Positions 35,712 through 46,290 of a stretch of 64,000 bases of DNA are shown piece by piece. A program made the position numbers and the translations under genes. The stretch lies in assembly GCF_027409185.1 (NCBI RefSeq), contig NC_084469.1, positions 39,112,793 to 39,176,792 on the forward strand, read 5' to 3'. The stretch comes from Cynocephalus volans (lineage: Eukaryota; Chordata; Mammalia; Dermoptera; Cynocephalidae). The notes under the pieces were generated by a model. It searched no databases, had not been told where the DNA came from, and saw nothing but the letters and a program-made list of their open reading frames with translations. Positions within the stretch are counted from its first letter, which is position 1. Every line of letters starts with the position of its first letter.

Positions 35712-37129
35712 AGAGTGGACTTTCGTTTTGTGCTTCTTTAAATTTTTAATATCTGTATAAGACTTTCCACATAATTGGCAGATAAGTGGTCTTTCTCTGG
35801 TATGTTTTTGAGAATGAGTAACAAGAGAACTAGAGACAACAAATGCCTTTCCACGGGTATCACACACACAAGGCTTTTGTCCAGTGTGCCTGCAGATGTG
35901 ATAGGTCAGTGTGCTGGTTTGGGAACATCTCTGTCCAGAACTATCACAGACATAGGGCTTCTCTCCATGAATGCCTCCTTGCATGAATCTTGAGATTGCT
36001 ACAAGCTACAAACTGTGAATTGCACACATTACCTCTGTAGGGTTTTCCTTCAGTGTAATGCATGCGACTGTGGAAGACTAGCTGGCATTTCTGAGGAAAT
36101 TCTTTATTACATAATTCACAATTGTATGACTTCTCACCTGTGTGAGTTCTTGCATACGTTTTCAGCTGGTTACACTGGGTAAGCACCTCTCTACACAAGT
36201 GGCAGACAAGAGATGTGACTCCTTTATGTATTCTCATGTGCCTTCTCAAGCTGCTGGCTTCTGAAAACACTTCCCACACATTTCACATTGGCTTGGCCTT
36301 GGAATACCTCTGATCCAGCTCCTCCCCAGAGGTCTCCAGCTCAAAAGGACTCTTGACACTGCCTGTATTAGACGTAGAGTGTTCTCTCAGAGCACAGTTT
36401 GGCTGTGATTTTCCACATTTCCATTTCACTGTAACAGTTGCACAGTATCTTGCTCTGGAAAAGTACATTCACAACTGATGTCAACTTGAGTTCTGAATTA
36501 TTATTTCTTTGTTGAACTTGTTCTACTATGGGTGTGAAAAACTTATTGGCATCTAGGAATAACTCAACAGACACATTCTCTAAAAAGTCACTGGGATATT
36601 TTGCTGTTTTAATCTGCCCTGTTTTCTGGGAGTTGAAAGCCTTCTTTTTAGTTTGAGATGACTTCTTTGTTAAAGACCCTTGTTTAGGATTTGCCTGAAA
36701 TAAATCTGAAGATACTTCTGATTTCTCCTGATTGTTATAATCTTGTAGAATAAGAAGACAAGTCTATTGATTCAATTCAGTGTTTCTAGTAATACTAGAT
36801 ATCACTGCAAAAGACGGATTAGCAATGAAAGCATCCATCCATAAGATTTAAAGTTCCTGCATTTATAAACTCCAACAGTTTCTGAAATCCATCAGCCGTC
36901 ACCTGATTCTGATCAAGACAGTTTTGTTCTCAGAAGTGCTTCTATAGATCGCACCAAAATACTAAATGAGGCGAGCACATTCCTATGAGTTTGAAACCAG
37001 AATTCCCCAATCACTATGGTGCAGTCACAGAGAAAACCTGCTTCCTGTAGCTTGTCCAGTCTCTCTAAAAGGTGCTCACAGTGGTGTGAATACTGCATTT
37101 TGATATCAGAATGGAATTTTACCCTTTAT

Positions 37130-37490
37130 CAGTAGCAACCCAAATGTGGTTACAGTTTCTTCACTCTCTCTCCCCATCTTGGGAGCTTGTCATGCACTGT
37201 GCCAGCCCCTGTCTCCTTCCTCGATGGTGGGTGGCATCACTCCAGCTCTGTCATCTGTGGCAACACAGGAGGCTCTGCCACCATGGAGGTCCGGCACCAG
37301 CCAGGGCTGGAGGGGCTGGCCCACACACAGCCCACTCCTCAGCATGCCAGGGGCCCTGGCAACTGCGGGCATCATGGGTAGGAGTCCTGAGGGCTCTGCA
37401 CAGCACTCCACCTGTCTTCCTCATTCTGAGCATTTTGGTTGGCCAACAGTCAGTACGTAGTGCTCAGCTGGGTTCTGGACTGAGGCCCCA
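37130..37490. other. GC-rich block, not identified
   Basis: A GC-rich island between the MYNN retrocopy and an L1 fragment, open in several frames on both strands simply because of composition. No protein or repeat family is recognised. It could be the 5' end of the L1 that follows. Confidence 0.4.
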
Positions 37491-38280
37491 ATTATTTCAA
37501 AAGAAACCAGTCAAGAAGGGGAAAAGAACAAAAAATGGATGTGACAAATAGAAAAGAAGCAGTAAAATGGTAAATGTAATCCCAACCATATCAATAATTA
37601 CATTAAATGTAAGTGAACTAAACACTGGATTAAAAGTCAGAGACTGTTAGACTGGATGAAGAATCAAGACCCAACTATATGGTGTCTACAATAAAACCCT
37701 AATTTCAATGCGAAGAAACAGATAGCTTAAAAATAACAGGATAGTAAAAGTGACACCAATCTTCAGTGGCTACATTGATGTCAGACAAAGTAGACTTCAA
37801 AATTAGGAATATTACCCTGGTTAAAGTGTGATATTTTATAAATGGCAAAGGGGGTGAATTCATTTAAGAGATATAATAATTTTAAATTTGATATACCTGA
37901 GAATAAGAGTGTATCAAATACACCTTCAAAATATGTAAAGAAAAACTGGCAGGAATGAAAAGCCAAGTAAACAAGTCACAAAAAACTGGACCTCATTGAC
38001 ATTTCTGGAACATTTCACCTAGCAACAGCAGAATACACATTTTTTCCCCAAATGAACATGGAACATTCAGCACGAAAGGCCACATAATGGGCCATAATGC
38101 AAGCCTCAATAAATTTAAAAGTATTGAAACATTACAGAATATGTTCTGTGACTATATCCCAACAGAATTCAATTAGCAACCAATAACAAAATATTGTGAA
38201 AGTTATTAAACATTTGAAAATCAAACAAAAGACTTTATAATAACCCAAGGGTCAAAGAAGAAATCACCAGGGGAAATTGA
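37490..38280 (+). mobile_element. L1 ORF2 fragment
   Basis: Plus-strand L1 ORF2 sequence: 'cccaaccatatcaataatta', 'ttaaaagtcagagactgtta', then the 'tcagacaaagtagacttcaa' and 'cctagcaacagcagaatac' stretches. All frames are broken. Confidence 0.85.
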
Positions 38281-38593
38281 AAGTATTTTGAACTGAATCT
38301 CAATATTAACACATCAAAATTTACAGTGTGCACCGAGGAGTCTGGCTCCAGGCCAAAGTCCAGTGTGTACTGTCTCAGTATAATTGACCATAGGTACTTA
38401 TAGGTTTTGCCCAGCAGTCCTCCTAGGAAGAAGCTACCCTCTCTAATACTAGACCTGGTGCAGAGACAGTGCACTGCAGATTTCTGTAGGGAGCTGCAGT
38501 CCATGCTCATGCACTGATCTGAATTCTTGGTCCAGGCGCCTCCATCTGGAGTCCTCCTTACTGGGGCCTTGGCTAAGGCACTTTTCTCTGCTG

Positions 38594-39010
38594 CATTAGT
38601 CTGTTTCTGTTGCTTATAACAACATACTTAAAACTGGGTGATTTATAAAGAAAATGAAATTTATTGCTTACAGTTTCTGAGGCTGAGAAGTCCAAAGTCC
38701 CTCTGGTGGTGGTGACGGTGACCCAGGGGTCTCACATTGCAAGATGATGTAAGCAGAGAGAGCAGAAAGGCAGACTCTCCTCTTCTTTTAAAGTCCTCAG
38801 AACCACACCCCCAACCACCATTTTTAATCCAGTCACTACTGCACGGTCCTGCAATCCAATCACCTCTTCAAGGCTCCTCCTTTCAATCACCATAATAGGA
38901 TTTCTCACCCTCTTAACAGTCACAGTGGGGGCTAAGTTTCTAATACATAAAACTTGGGGACACAATTTAAGCTTCAGTCAGTTTTGGGGGACATAGTTCA
39001 ATCCACTACA
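38594..39010 (-). repeat. MaLR LTR, minus strand
   Basis: Reverse complement of a MaLR (MST-like) LTR: 'tagtctgtttctgttgc' and 'ctgggtgatttataaag' at the LTR 3' end and 'ttcaatccactaca' at its 5' end. About 417 bp. Very like the copy at 62,566-62,984, including an unusual 'aagcttcagt' stretch near the 5' end. Confidence 0.85.
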
Positions 39011-39529
39011 TCTCCTTTGACTCGTGTTTTTCCACTCCTAGTCCTCCCCGCTTTTCTCTGTCCTGCGCTGACCCAAGTTCACAAGGGGCAGGGACTTTTT
39101 GCTCAGGGCTCCTTGGCAGTGAGATCACCTTCCTCCTCCCCCTCCCACCTGTCTGCACTGCATCCACCTGACCATGACCTGTGCCATTTGTGGAGAAGAG
39201 AATGAACACTAGGGAGCAGTGCCTCTTTTGACCTTTTGCTTGCACTGTCACAGTACGTGAATAAAGGCTTGATTGTTATTTTTACTTTGGCTTGTTTTCC
39301 TAATTGACTACCTTGACAACTGATTACTCAATAGCAGTTAAGCAGTACTTAGAAGGAAATTTATAGCATTACATATTTATATTGGAAAAGAAGAAAGGTT
39401 TGTAATCAATGATGTAAATTCCACCTGAAAAAGCTAAAACTTAAAAATATCTATAAGGAAAATATAGTAGAAAATCTTCCTGACCTTATTCAATCAGTTT
39501 GTCAAGTTTCTCCCTCTACCTCACTCCTG

Positions 39530-39676
39530 CTGGGGGTTTCATTAAAATTGTATTTAATTTTTACATAAATTTAGGAGTATAATTGATACTTTAAAAATGT
39601 TAACTATCTTATTTATTAATGTGATGTTATCTTCATTTATTAAGGTCTTTTAAAATGTCCACTGAGAGTGTTTGAA
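39530..39676 (-). mobile_element. L1 fragment flanking a composite insertion
   Basis: T-rich minus-strand L1 3'/ORF2 sequence which seems to resume at 41,161 after the inserted element (tactactagtgtagaaaaatg near 41,186). Confidence 0.55.
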
Positions 39677-41160
39677 GGAGACTTCTGATTAAGATGGCAG
39701 AACAGACGGTCCCCAGTGTCATCCTCTCCCACAATCAACCAATTTACAACTATTAAAAAGCAACAACAGCCAAGCTGGGGCCGCTAGAGCTCAGGGGAAG
39801 AGGAGGAGAGACTTACGGAGTGTGTGAAGGCAGGAGAAGCCACGATGAGAGAAAGAAAGGACTGCTCTGACTGTTTCAAGTCCTGGCCACTTCAAGTCCG
39901 GCCCTGGTGAGTGCACAGTGCAAGAACTGGCAAAAGCTGCTGCTGTGACCTTCATATGAAGCTGCTTGGTGGCTGCAGGGGAGAAGAGGGCCTTGGTGGT
40001 CCCTACACCAACTGGACCACTAACAGGGTTCCTGTGGAACCATGTAGGAGTGAGAGGCCACAGGCAACTGAAAAAAGGAGCCACTCAGAGGCTGGTAAGT
40101 CATTGCAAGGGGACAGCACATGGTCCATCCCATGGGAAGTGTTTGGAGTATAGGCAGTGGGAGAGATGGGCCCACCAAGAGAAAATTGGGGCACAGCATA
40201 GCTGGCTGGTCTGCCCCTCAATCAGCACAGGACCATTCCGGGTAGCCTGGTCAGGAATATAGAACTGCAGGGGGTGCAGTTTGTTGAAAAGACTCAGGAC
40301 CAGACCAGAATTTCCACATCACCCGGATGTACTGGACCTCACAAGAACTGAAAGTGCCTACAAGGTCAACAATTAAAACCTGAGCTGCACAAAAAGCCCT
40401 CCCTGGGGAATCAGCAGTAAAGCAGCAGTTTAGCTCAAGCACAGAGCTCAAGTGCTGGTTCCCACAGGAAGTTCCCCCATCTTAGAAGTAACCAAAAGAG
40501 AACAAATTAATTCCACTGCAGAGTTTAAGTGGTGGGGTAGCTAATAATCCAACACAGAAGTGAAAGAAAACACAAAACACCCACAGATCAGAGAAAAAGT
40601 TTTGACATTAACCAGTAAAGGTCTAATACCACCAAAGAACACCTATAAAACCTAGAAGGACTGGAAGCCCCCAGGGCTTCTGAGCTAGGGTGGGGGGCTG
40701 AGGGCCTCAGCTGTGCCCCCCAGACATCCACATCAACCCCAGTGACGACCACCAGGCTGTTCCCAGAAGTGCCTTGGGCTCCAGAGCTGGGGTGGGAGTG
40801 CTGAGGGCCTCAGCCATGCCCCCCAATGTCCACATCCAGCCCAGTGACAATCACCAGGCCACCAGCAGAAGTGTCTTGGGCTCCCAAGCTGGGAGGAGGA
40901 GTAGCCAAGGGCCTCAGCCACATCCCCCTGACGTCCACATCCAGCCCAGCCATAACTGAGCCACTACTGGAAGCCCCCTGGTCTCCTCTGCCAGAATGAG
41001 GGGGGTGCCACAGGCCTCGACCATGCCTCCTCCCCCCTTCCTTGTCTTCCCACCCCCTGCCCCTCCCCTTTTCACTCTCCCCTTCCACCCCAACTGCTCT
41101 GCAGCATCTTAGAATGTAAAACAATAATAATAATAATTAATTAATTTAAAAAAAAAAAAA
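39677..41160 (+). mobile_element. Composite L1-derived retroelement (5' UTR-like, VNTR, A-tail), no ORFs
   Basis: The left part (39,677-40,660) starts ggagacttctgattaagatggcag, an L1 5'-end-like sequence with the usual 'aagatggcag' motif. It goes on through 5' UTR-like sequence to 'acctataaaacctagaagg'. A GC-rich tandem repeat of about 103 bp units follows at 40,670-41,060. Then comes a pyrimidine-rich stretch, 'cagcatcttagaatgtaaa', (ATA)n and an A-rich tail ending at 41,160, which resembles an L1 3' UTR. ORF1 and ORF2 are wholly absent. It interrupts older minus-strand L1 sequence. I found no clear target-site duplication. Non-autonomous if it ever moved. Confidence 0.65.
40670..41060 (+). 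repeat. VNTR, about 103 bp unit, nearly 4 copies
   Basis: The marker ctgagggcctcag (or close variants) recurs at 40,698, 40,801, 40,905 and 41,008, so spacing is 103, 104 and 103. Units are GC-rich and share 'cccccc', 'gtccacatccagccc' and 'caccaggc' blocks. The first two and a half units are well matched; the last is partial and diverged. Confidence 0.88.
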
Positions 41161-41340
41161 TATCTGCTGAATTTTCTAGTTTGTTACTACTAGTGTAGAA
41201 AAATGCTATTTTTTAAAAAACAGGTTACTGAGGTATAATTTACATTATTGCAATGTAATTTACCCATTAGAAGTACACAATTCAGTGGTTTTTAGTATAT
41301 TCACAGAGTTACTTAGCTGTCATTACAATCTAATTTTAGA

Positions 41341-41515
41341 ATTTTTTTTTTTTTTCTAAAAGATGACCATAAGGGGAATCTTAACCCTTGACTGGTGTTG
41401 TCAGCACCACGCTCACCCAGTGAGCCAACTGGGCCATCCCTATATGGGATCCAAACCCGTGACCTTGGTGTTATCAGCACCACACTCTCCCGAGTGAGCC
41501 ATGGGCTGGTCCTTA
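41341..41515 (-). mobile_element. Dimeric tRNA-Ile-derived SINE
   Basis: Two tandem tRNA-like monomers on the minus strand. The right one (41,440-41,513) keeps 'ggttatg'-type B box and 'ggtgctgataacacc'. The left one (41,385-41,438) is a second related monomer. The T-run at 41,341-41,354 is the tail. Dimers of tRNA-Ile-like units are known for colugo CYN SINEs. Confidence 0.8.
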
Positions 41516-41587
41516 ATTTTAGAATATTTTTATTACATTAAAACAAATCCTGGAACCTACTACCTCTCCCTTGCTATTCCTCTTAAC

Positions 41588-41796
41588 TGTAAGAACCCAA
41601 ATGCCCCAAGGGATCACACCCTGATCACATAAGTCCTTCTTGGCTACACCCCATCATGGCGCTGGTTGCCCTCTAAGTAGGGATTGTATTTTAAGCCAAT
41701 CAACCTTCCCTAGAAGCCCTATATATATGTGTGTGTGCCGCCTAATAAACGAGCTCTCTCCGGTGGATCATCAACTGGTATCGACTTGTCCTTTCA
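41588..41796 (+). repeat. ERV 5' LTR (209 bp)
   Basis: Begins TGTAAGAACCC and ends CCTTTCA. Contains a TATA-like tatatatat at about 41,721 and AATAAA at 41,744-41,749, only about 20 bases apart. It differs from the 3' LTR at about 12 positions. Confidence 0.95.
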
Positions 41797-41798
41797 TT

Positions 41799-41816
41799 TG
41801 GTGCTGAAACCCGGGA
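41799..41816 (+). promoter_or_regulatory. Primer-binding site, tRNA-Phe type
   Basis: tggtgctgaaacccggga, two bases after the LTR, matches the complement of the tRNA-Phe 3' end at 17 of 18 bases (a T where C is expected at position 7). Confidence 0.85.
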
Positions 41817-42494
41817 CGGAGCTTCTCTCGAGCGGCAACACTTTTCAGATCGCAGCGGCAACACCTTCCAAGTCGCCCCTCGGGAACTCCGTCCCGCCAG
41901 GACCGGCCTCCCTTCCACCGCTCACCACTGACGGTCCACCCTCGTCCATTCTTTTCGGCGCTGGCTCCTTCCACTCACCACCGGCTCATCATTAAGTAAG
42001 CCCCCTTTCTTAAAGGGCACCAGCCCTTTTTCAGGCTACCACAGGGAGTCTAGCCGTGATCGTCCGGTAGCCCCTAACACCCATACCCCACCCCACCACG
42101 GTCTTCACGACCATCATAAATTCCCAAACTATAACAGGTTCCAAAGCCCTGGTAAACTTTTACTTTCATTTTTGGAGGTTAAAAGCCCCATTCTGTTCTC
42201 TCCTTCACCCTCCTGTCCACCACTCTCTTCTCTCCACTTCCTGGGTCCAGGACCCGACCAGAAAATCCTGGCGCTAGGTTCCTTCAGGCACTGGGCTTTT
42301 GCCATAGAGAAGTGGAGGTCTGAGTGATGCCCCACACCTCCCTTCTCTCCTCCTGGTTTGTACTTGAACCTGCCGGGACTGACGTGACCTACTGGGGACG
42401 CCCTCTAGGATCCTGCCTTTCCCAACCGGCCGAAGGATCTGTCCTATCACTAAATCTGTCCGATTTCTGTCTAAATTCCCATTAAGAGACCAGA
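41817..42494 (+). other. ERV 5' leader
   Basis: About 680 bp untranslated leader between PBS and gag ATG. Frames here (for example one running out of the LTR) are chance. A possible splice donor-like aagtaag lies near 41,994. Confidence 0.6.
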
Positions 42495-43990
42495 ATGGGC
42501 GCTTCCTCCTCCTCCCTAGGGGACTCTCCACTTCAATGCCTTCTGAAAAACCTCAGCAACCTTTCCCTCAGGCCGGATATTAAGCCCAAACTCCTCACCA
42601 AATTCTGTACACAAGATTGGCCTTATTATCCTTTAGATAATCAAAACACATGGCCCCCTGAGGGCACACTAGATCCTAACATTCTACGAGACCTCTTTAA
42701 CTACTGCCAGCGCCTAAAAAAATGGAAGGAGGTTCCCCTACATCGAGGCTTTTTACCTCTTGGTTCAGAACCCCACCCTCTGCTCCTCCTGTGCTCCCTC
42801 TCAAGTCCTTTTAGCCTGTAAACCCTCTTCACAGTCACCCCTCGATTCCTCCACCTTCGACCCTGCTGATGAACCCCCACCCTACCGACCTCCTCCTCCC
42901 CCAGTGCCTCCGGCGTCCGCTCCTCCTCCCCCGTCATCCGCGTCACCTTCTGCACCTCCTGCGCCATCCACTCCTCCGACTTTACCCTCCCCTACTCCTG
43001 ACCCACTAAGCCCCCCTTTTACCCGTTCCCGAGGACCTCCCCCCGCCCCTTTAACAATCGCCCCACTACGTGAGGTAGCTGGGGCTGAAGGAGTAGTTAG
43101 GGTCCATGTTCCCTTTTCCCTAGCTGACCTTACAGAATTAGAAAAAAGACTAGGCTCTTTCTCTACCGACCCTACCACCTACATTAAAGAATTCCAGTGG
43201 ATCCTGCAGGCCTACAGCCTCACACATCATGACATCTTCATGCTCCTGGCCAATACCCTCCTCCCTGAGGAACACCACACGGTCTGGGATACAGCCCAAA
43301 CCCATGCCACTGACACCCATCGTACCAATCCAGATTACCTGCCAGGCCCCCAAGCAGTCCCAGAACAGGAACCTAATTGGGATTATAACACAGCCCAGGG
43401 AATCCAGGCTCGAGACCGTTTTGCCTCTTGCTTAATAATTGGCCTCAAAAAATCGGCTCGCAAGGTCGTCAATTTCCAAAAAATTCAAGAAATTGTCCAA
43501 AAAAAGGAGGAAACTCCCTCTGAGTTCCTCAGTAGATTAACTCAGGCCTTTCAACAATACACTAACTTAGACCCCAACTCAGAAGACGGTCGGCATGTCC
43601 TTATGACCTATTTCTGGCCCAATCCTACCCCGACATTAAAACTAAACTTAAAAAATTAGAGCAGGGTCCTGCAACCCCTCAGACTGAAATCCTGTCAGTG
43701 GCCTTCAAGGTTTTTCATAATCGGGAGGAGGAAAAAGAACGTCGAAAACAAAAGGCCGACCACGCCAACTTCCAGATGTTGGCCCAGCTTATCAAACCCC
43801 CTGGGCGCCCTCCCACAGCCTCCACCTCTAAGCCTCCACCTGGAGCCTGCTTTAAATGTGGAAAGGAAGGGCATTGGGCAAAGGCTTGACCCACCCCCAG
43901 GCCACCCACCACTCCTTGTCCAAAATGCAAAAAGAAGGGACATTGGGGATCTGATTGCCCCCTTGCCCGAAGGGGTGAGGGACCAACTGC
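42495..43990 (+). pseudogene. gag: ERV gag, disrupted
   Basis: Encodes the remains of a class I Gag structural polyprotein. It starts at ATG 42,495 with a myristoylation-type MGAS N-terminus (matrix). The frame shifts near 42,760-42,800 and continues in another frame to 43,659, with a proline-rich region holding a PPPY late-domain motif, then a capsid with the major-homology-like segment near 43,480-43,600. A second frameshift near 43,610 moves it to the frame of 43,660-43,889, which carries the charged linker and first Cys-His box. That box ends in a TGA (43,887-43,889) exactly where its last Cys codon should be. A second complete Cys-His box, CX2CX4HX4C, follows at 43,917-43,958 in the same frame. 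Non-functional. Confidence 0.92.
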
Positions 43991-44079
43991 CCCACAGTCC
44001 CCCGAACCGTGGACAACCACCTATGGTGGGCCTCGCTGAAGAGGACTGAAGGAGCCTTGGGCCCTTCCCGACCATCTCT

Positions 44080-44310
44080 ATAACAAAGCAGGAGCCCAGG
44101 GTATCCATGGTTGTGGATGGCCACCCAATATCTTTCCTCCTGGACACTGGAGCCAACTTTTCGGTCTTAAGGGAATATAAAGGCCCCACCACCTCCAGCA
44201 GCTCTCCTATAGTCGGGGTAGGAGGTAAACAAATCTTTCCCCCCAAAACCCCTCTTTTAACCTGCTGCCTTCAAGGCACTCAATCCGTTTTCTCCCATTC
44301 ATTTCTAGTC
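44080..44310 (+). pseudogene. pro: ERV protease remnant
   Basis: A retroviral aspartic protease segment with the active-site triplet in LLDTGANFSVL at about 44,137-44,170 and a downstream Gly-Val-Gly-Gly flap-like segment. The open frame (44,107-44,394) then leaves the protease homology after a probable frameshift near 44,310. It would not give a complete enzyme. Confidence 0.85.
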
Positions 44311-44735
44311 ATGCTCCATTACTTTGCCCCTGTACTCTTCCTCTTCCCCCGTTTCCTTCCTCCTAGCGCTAGTTCAAGCCCAAGTTCCTACTGATCCCAC
44401 CCCTCCAAAGAAGTCCTTACCCATCTTAACGCACCCTGTTAACCCCACAGTTTGGGACACTGCCAGCCCTGCTCTGGCCCAGTGTTCCCCTGTACACATA
44501 AAACTAAAAGAACCCTCCAAATATATTTGTCAGGACGACAACAGCCCTCCTCGGGTTAAGCCCCATCATTCAGGACCTATTAAAAAAGGGGTATCTCCGT
44601 CCCACTCGCTCCCCTTTCAATACTCCCATACTTGCTGTAAAAAAACCTAATGGTGTCTTTCGTCTCGTCCAAGATCTCCGCCTTGTTAATGCCGCTGTCA
44701 TTCCCATTCACCCCCTTGTACCTATCAAAACAGTT
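44311..44735 (+). pseudogene. pol: ERV reverse transcriptase, N-terminal remnant
   Basis: Holds only the fingers part of RT: the VWDTASPAL start near 44,450 and, after frame changes, a conserved AVKKPNG...RLVQDLR-type stretch near 44,625-44,680. The homology ends at about 44,735, before the first catalytic Asp and the YXDD motif. Those motifs are absent from the provirus, so an internal deletion joins this to the connection domain. Confidence 0.85.
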
Positions 44736-45400
44736 GGACCCCACTGTATGAGGCTGGGCACCCTGTCTAAGAGCCCTAGCAGCGGGGCAGTTACTGCATA
44801 AGGAGGCATCCAAATTAACATTTGGGGCACCTCTCACCATTCTCTCACCACATCACCTCAAAGACCTCATTACCTATAAGGCTCCCCAATCCCTCCCACC
44901 TTCCAGAATCCTAACCCTCCTATCCTCGTTTCTGGAAAATCCTGCCCTATCCTTCACTACCTGCCCACCCCTCAATCCGGCCACCCTACTGCCTATACCA
45001 GATTCCCCCAACACCCCTTTGCACAGCTGCGTAGAAAGCCTTCAGAATTTCATACCTTACCGCTCTTCCATCACTGAGGGGCCCCTGTCTCACGCTGATC
45101 TCACATGGTTCACGGATGGGTCCTCATTCAAGGAAGGAAACACTCATTACCCAGGTTATGCCATGCTCTCCCTTGATTCGGTTATAGAGGCCCAACCTTT
45201 ACCCAAGGGTACTACCAACCAGCAGGCTGAACTTATCGCCGCCACACGAGCCTGCGTTCTAGCTGAAGGGAAAACTCTTAACTTATACACTGACTCCAAA
45301 TATGTCTTTCATATACTTCTCTCTCATGCCGCCATATAAAGAACGCGGACTGCTTAACACCAAGGGTAACACAATCACCAACTCAGCTTTAATCTCCACA
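44736..45400 (+). pseudogene. pol: ERV RT connection and RNase H remnant
   Basis: After the deletion point the frame that includes 45,019-45,339 reads the RT connection and then RNase H. It has the WFTDGSSF block near 45,108 with the first catalytic Asp, the NQQAELIA block with Glu near 45,220 and YTDSKY with the third Asp near 45,286. A TAA at 45,337-45,339 stops it before the end of the domain; the remainder continues in other frames into integrase. One in-frame stop also lies upstream, near 44,745. Not functional. Confidence 0.87.
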
Positions 45401-46290
45401 TTAATTGAGGCATCCCATTTACCTTGTGAATTATGAGTCATTCATTGCAGAGCCCACCAGAGGGACAATTCCCCAATCACTCGCGGGAATTGTAAGGCTG
45501 ACCTCACCGCATGCACTGCGGCATGGCACCCACAGACACAAAACCAACTTCCCATTCTTCCATACGGCTCCCAAGGTTCACAGACACCCTCTCAGCCTCA
45601 ACCGCCTAATGATGATAAGTCCTCTCTCTTTCGCTTGCTCCATGACCTGTTTCACTCTAGCCCCCAAGCTTTATCCCAGTTTTTACAAGCCTTCTTCTCA
45701 ATCACCCCATCTGAGAAAGCCCTCTTACGAAAAATCTCCTCCTCGTGCACAATCTGCCAGTGTACCAATCCTAACACCCCTCTCAAACCTGGGCCATACC
45801 CCTCCCACCAGGCCAGAGGTCTCACACCCACGGCCGACTGGCAAGTCGATTTTACACACATGCCTTCTGTCTGGCGCCTCAAATACCTCTTGGTGTTTGT
45901 TGGTACCTTTTCAGGATGGGTAGAGGCATTCCCATCATCCAATAAAAAGGCCTCCACCGTAGCCCAGACTCTCCTTTCCCAAAGCATCCCATGATTTGGG
46001 ATGCCCACTTCCATTCAATCTGACAATGGACCTGAATTTACCGCCCAGATAATACAAAAACTCTCCCAGTCACTGTCTCTCCCCTGGCACCTACATTGCC
46101 CTTACCGACCTCAGGCATCCGGAAAGGTAGAGAGAACCAACAGAACCTTAAAGGACCTTCTCCTTGGCTTTTCATTTCACCCAGGGAGCTTTCAGGCCCC
46201 TCTGCTAGCTCCCCAGGGTCACCCATTTACACCCGGCAACAGATCATTTCTGAAACACTCATCTTTCTCTCTCTCTCCCGGAAATTGTTT
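45401..46290 (+). pseudogene. pol: ERV integrase, disrupted
   Basis: The N-terminal zinc-binding part (HX3-4H then CX2C, CTICQC near 45,755) is followed by the catalytic core. The first Asp lies in VDFTHMP near 45,850, the second in SDNGPEF near 46,020 and the Glu in KVERTNR near 46,127, so the DDE residues are all visible. The frame is interrupted by a TGA at 45,992-45,994 and by a shift before 45,630. The C-terminal DNA-binding region is lost: homology stops at about 46,230, next to a deletion that also removed the start of env. Confidence 0.9.

Larger units (their letters stand above)
34508..37098 (-). pseudogene. MYNN: MYNN (myoneurin) processed pseudogene
   Basis: The minus strand reads as a copy of the BTB/zinc-finger transcriptional regulator myoneurin. 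It starts at ATG 37,098 with MQYSHHCEHLLERLDK, the BTB domain start. The linker follows, then C2H2 fingers from about 36,280 to 35,712 (linkers of the HTGEK type). The C-terminal tail lies at 34,906-34,615, ending in a stop at the expected place. The BTB to finger part is contiguous without introns, so it is a retrocopy. Damage: frameshifts after the first 45 residues, a loss of about 90 bp in the BTB, lost finger Cys residues (for example CDSSG, CDTRG), one entire finger missing, about 800 bp of non-coding sequence at 34,907-35,711 and an A24 run at 34,807-34,830. A short A run near 34,509-34,515 may be the old tail. Confidence 0.92.

Noticed and set aside
37111..37551. 146-codon plus-strand frame
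   Set aside because: Open in several frames on both strands because of GC content, and it runs into L1 sequence.
40733..41124. Overlapping Pro/Gly/Arg-rich frames in the VNTR
   Set aside because: They follow from the GC-rich 103 bp unit and are open on both strands.
41729..41995. Pre-gag frame from the ERV 5' LTR
   Set aside because: It starts inside the LTR and crosses the PBS, so it is a shadow of LTR and leader sequence.
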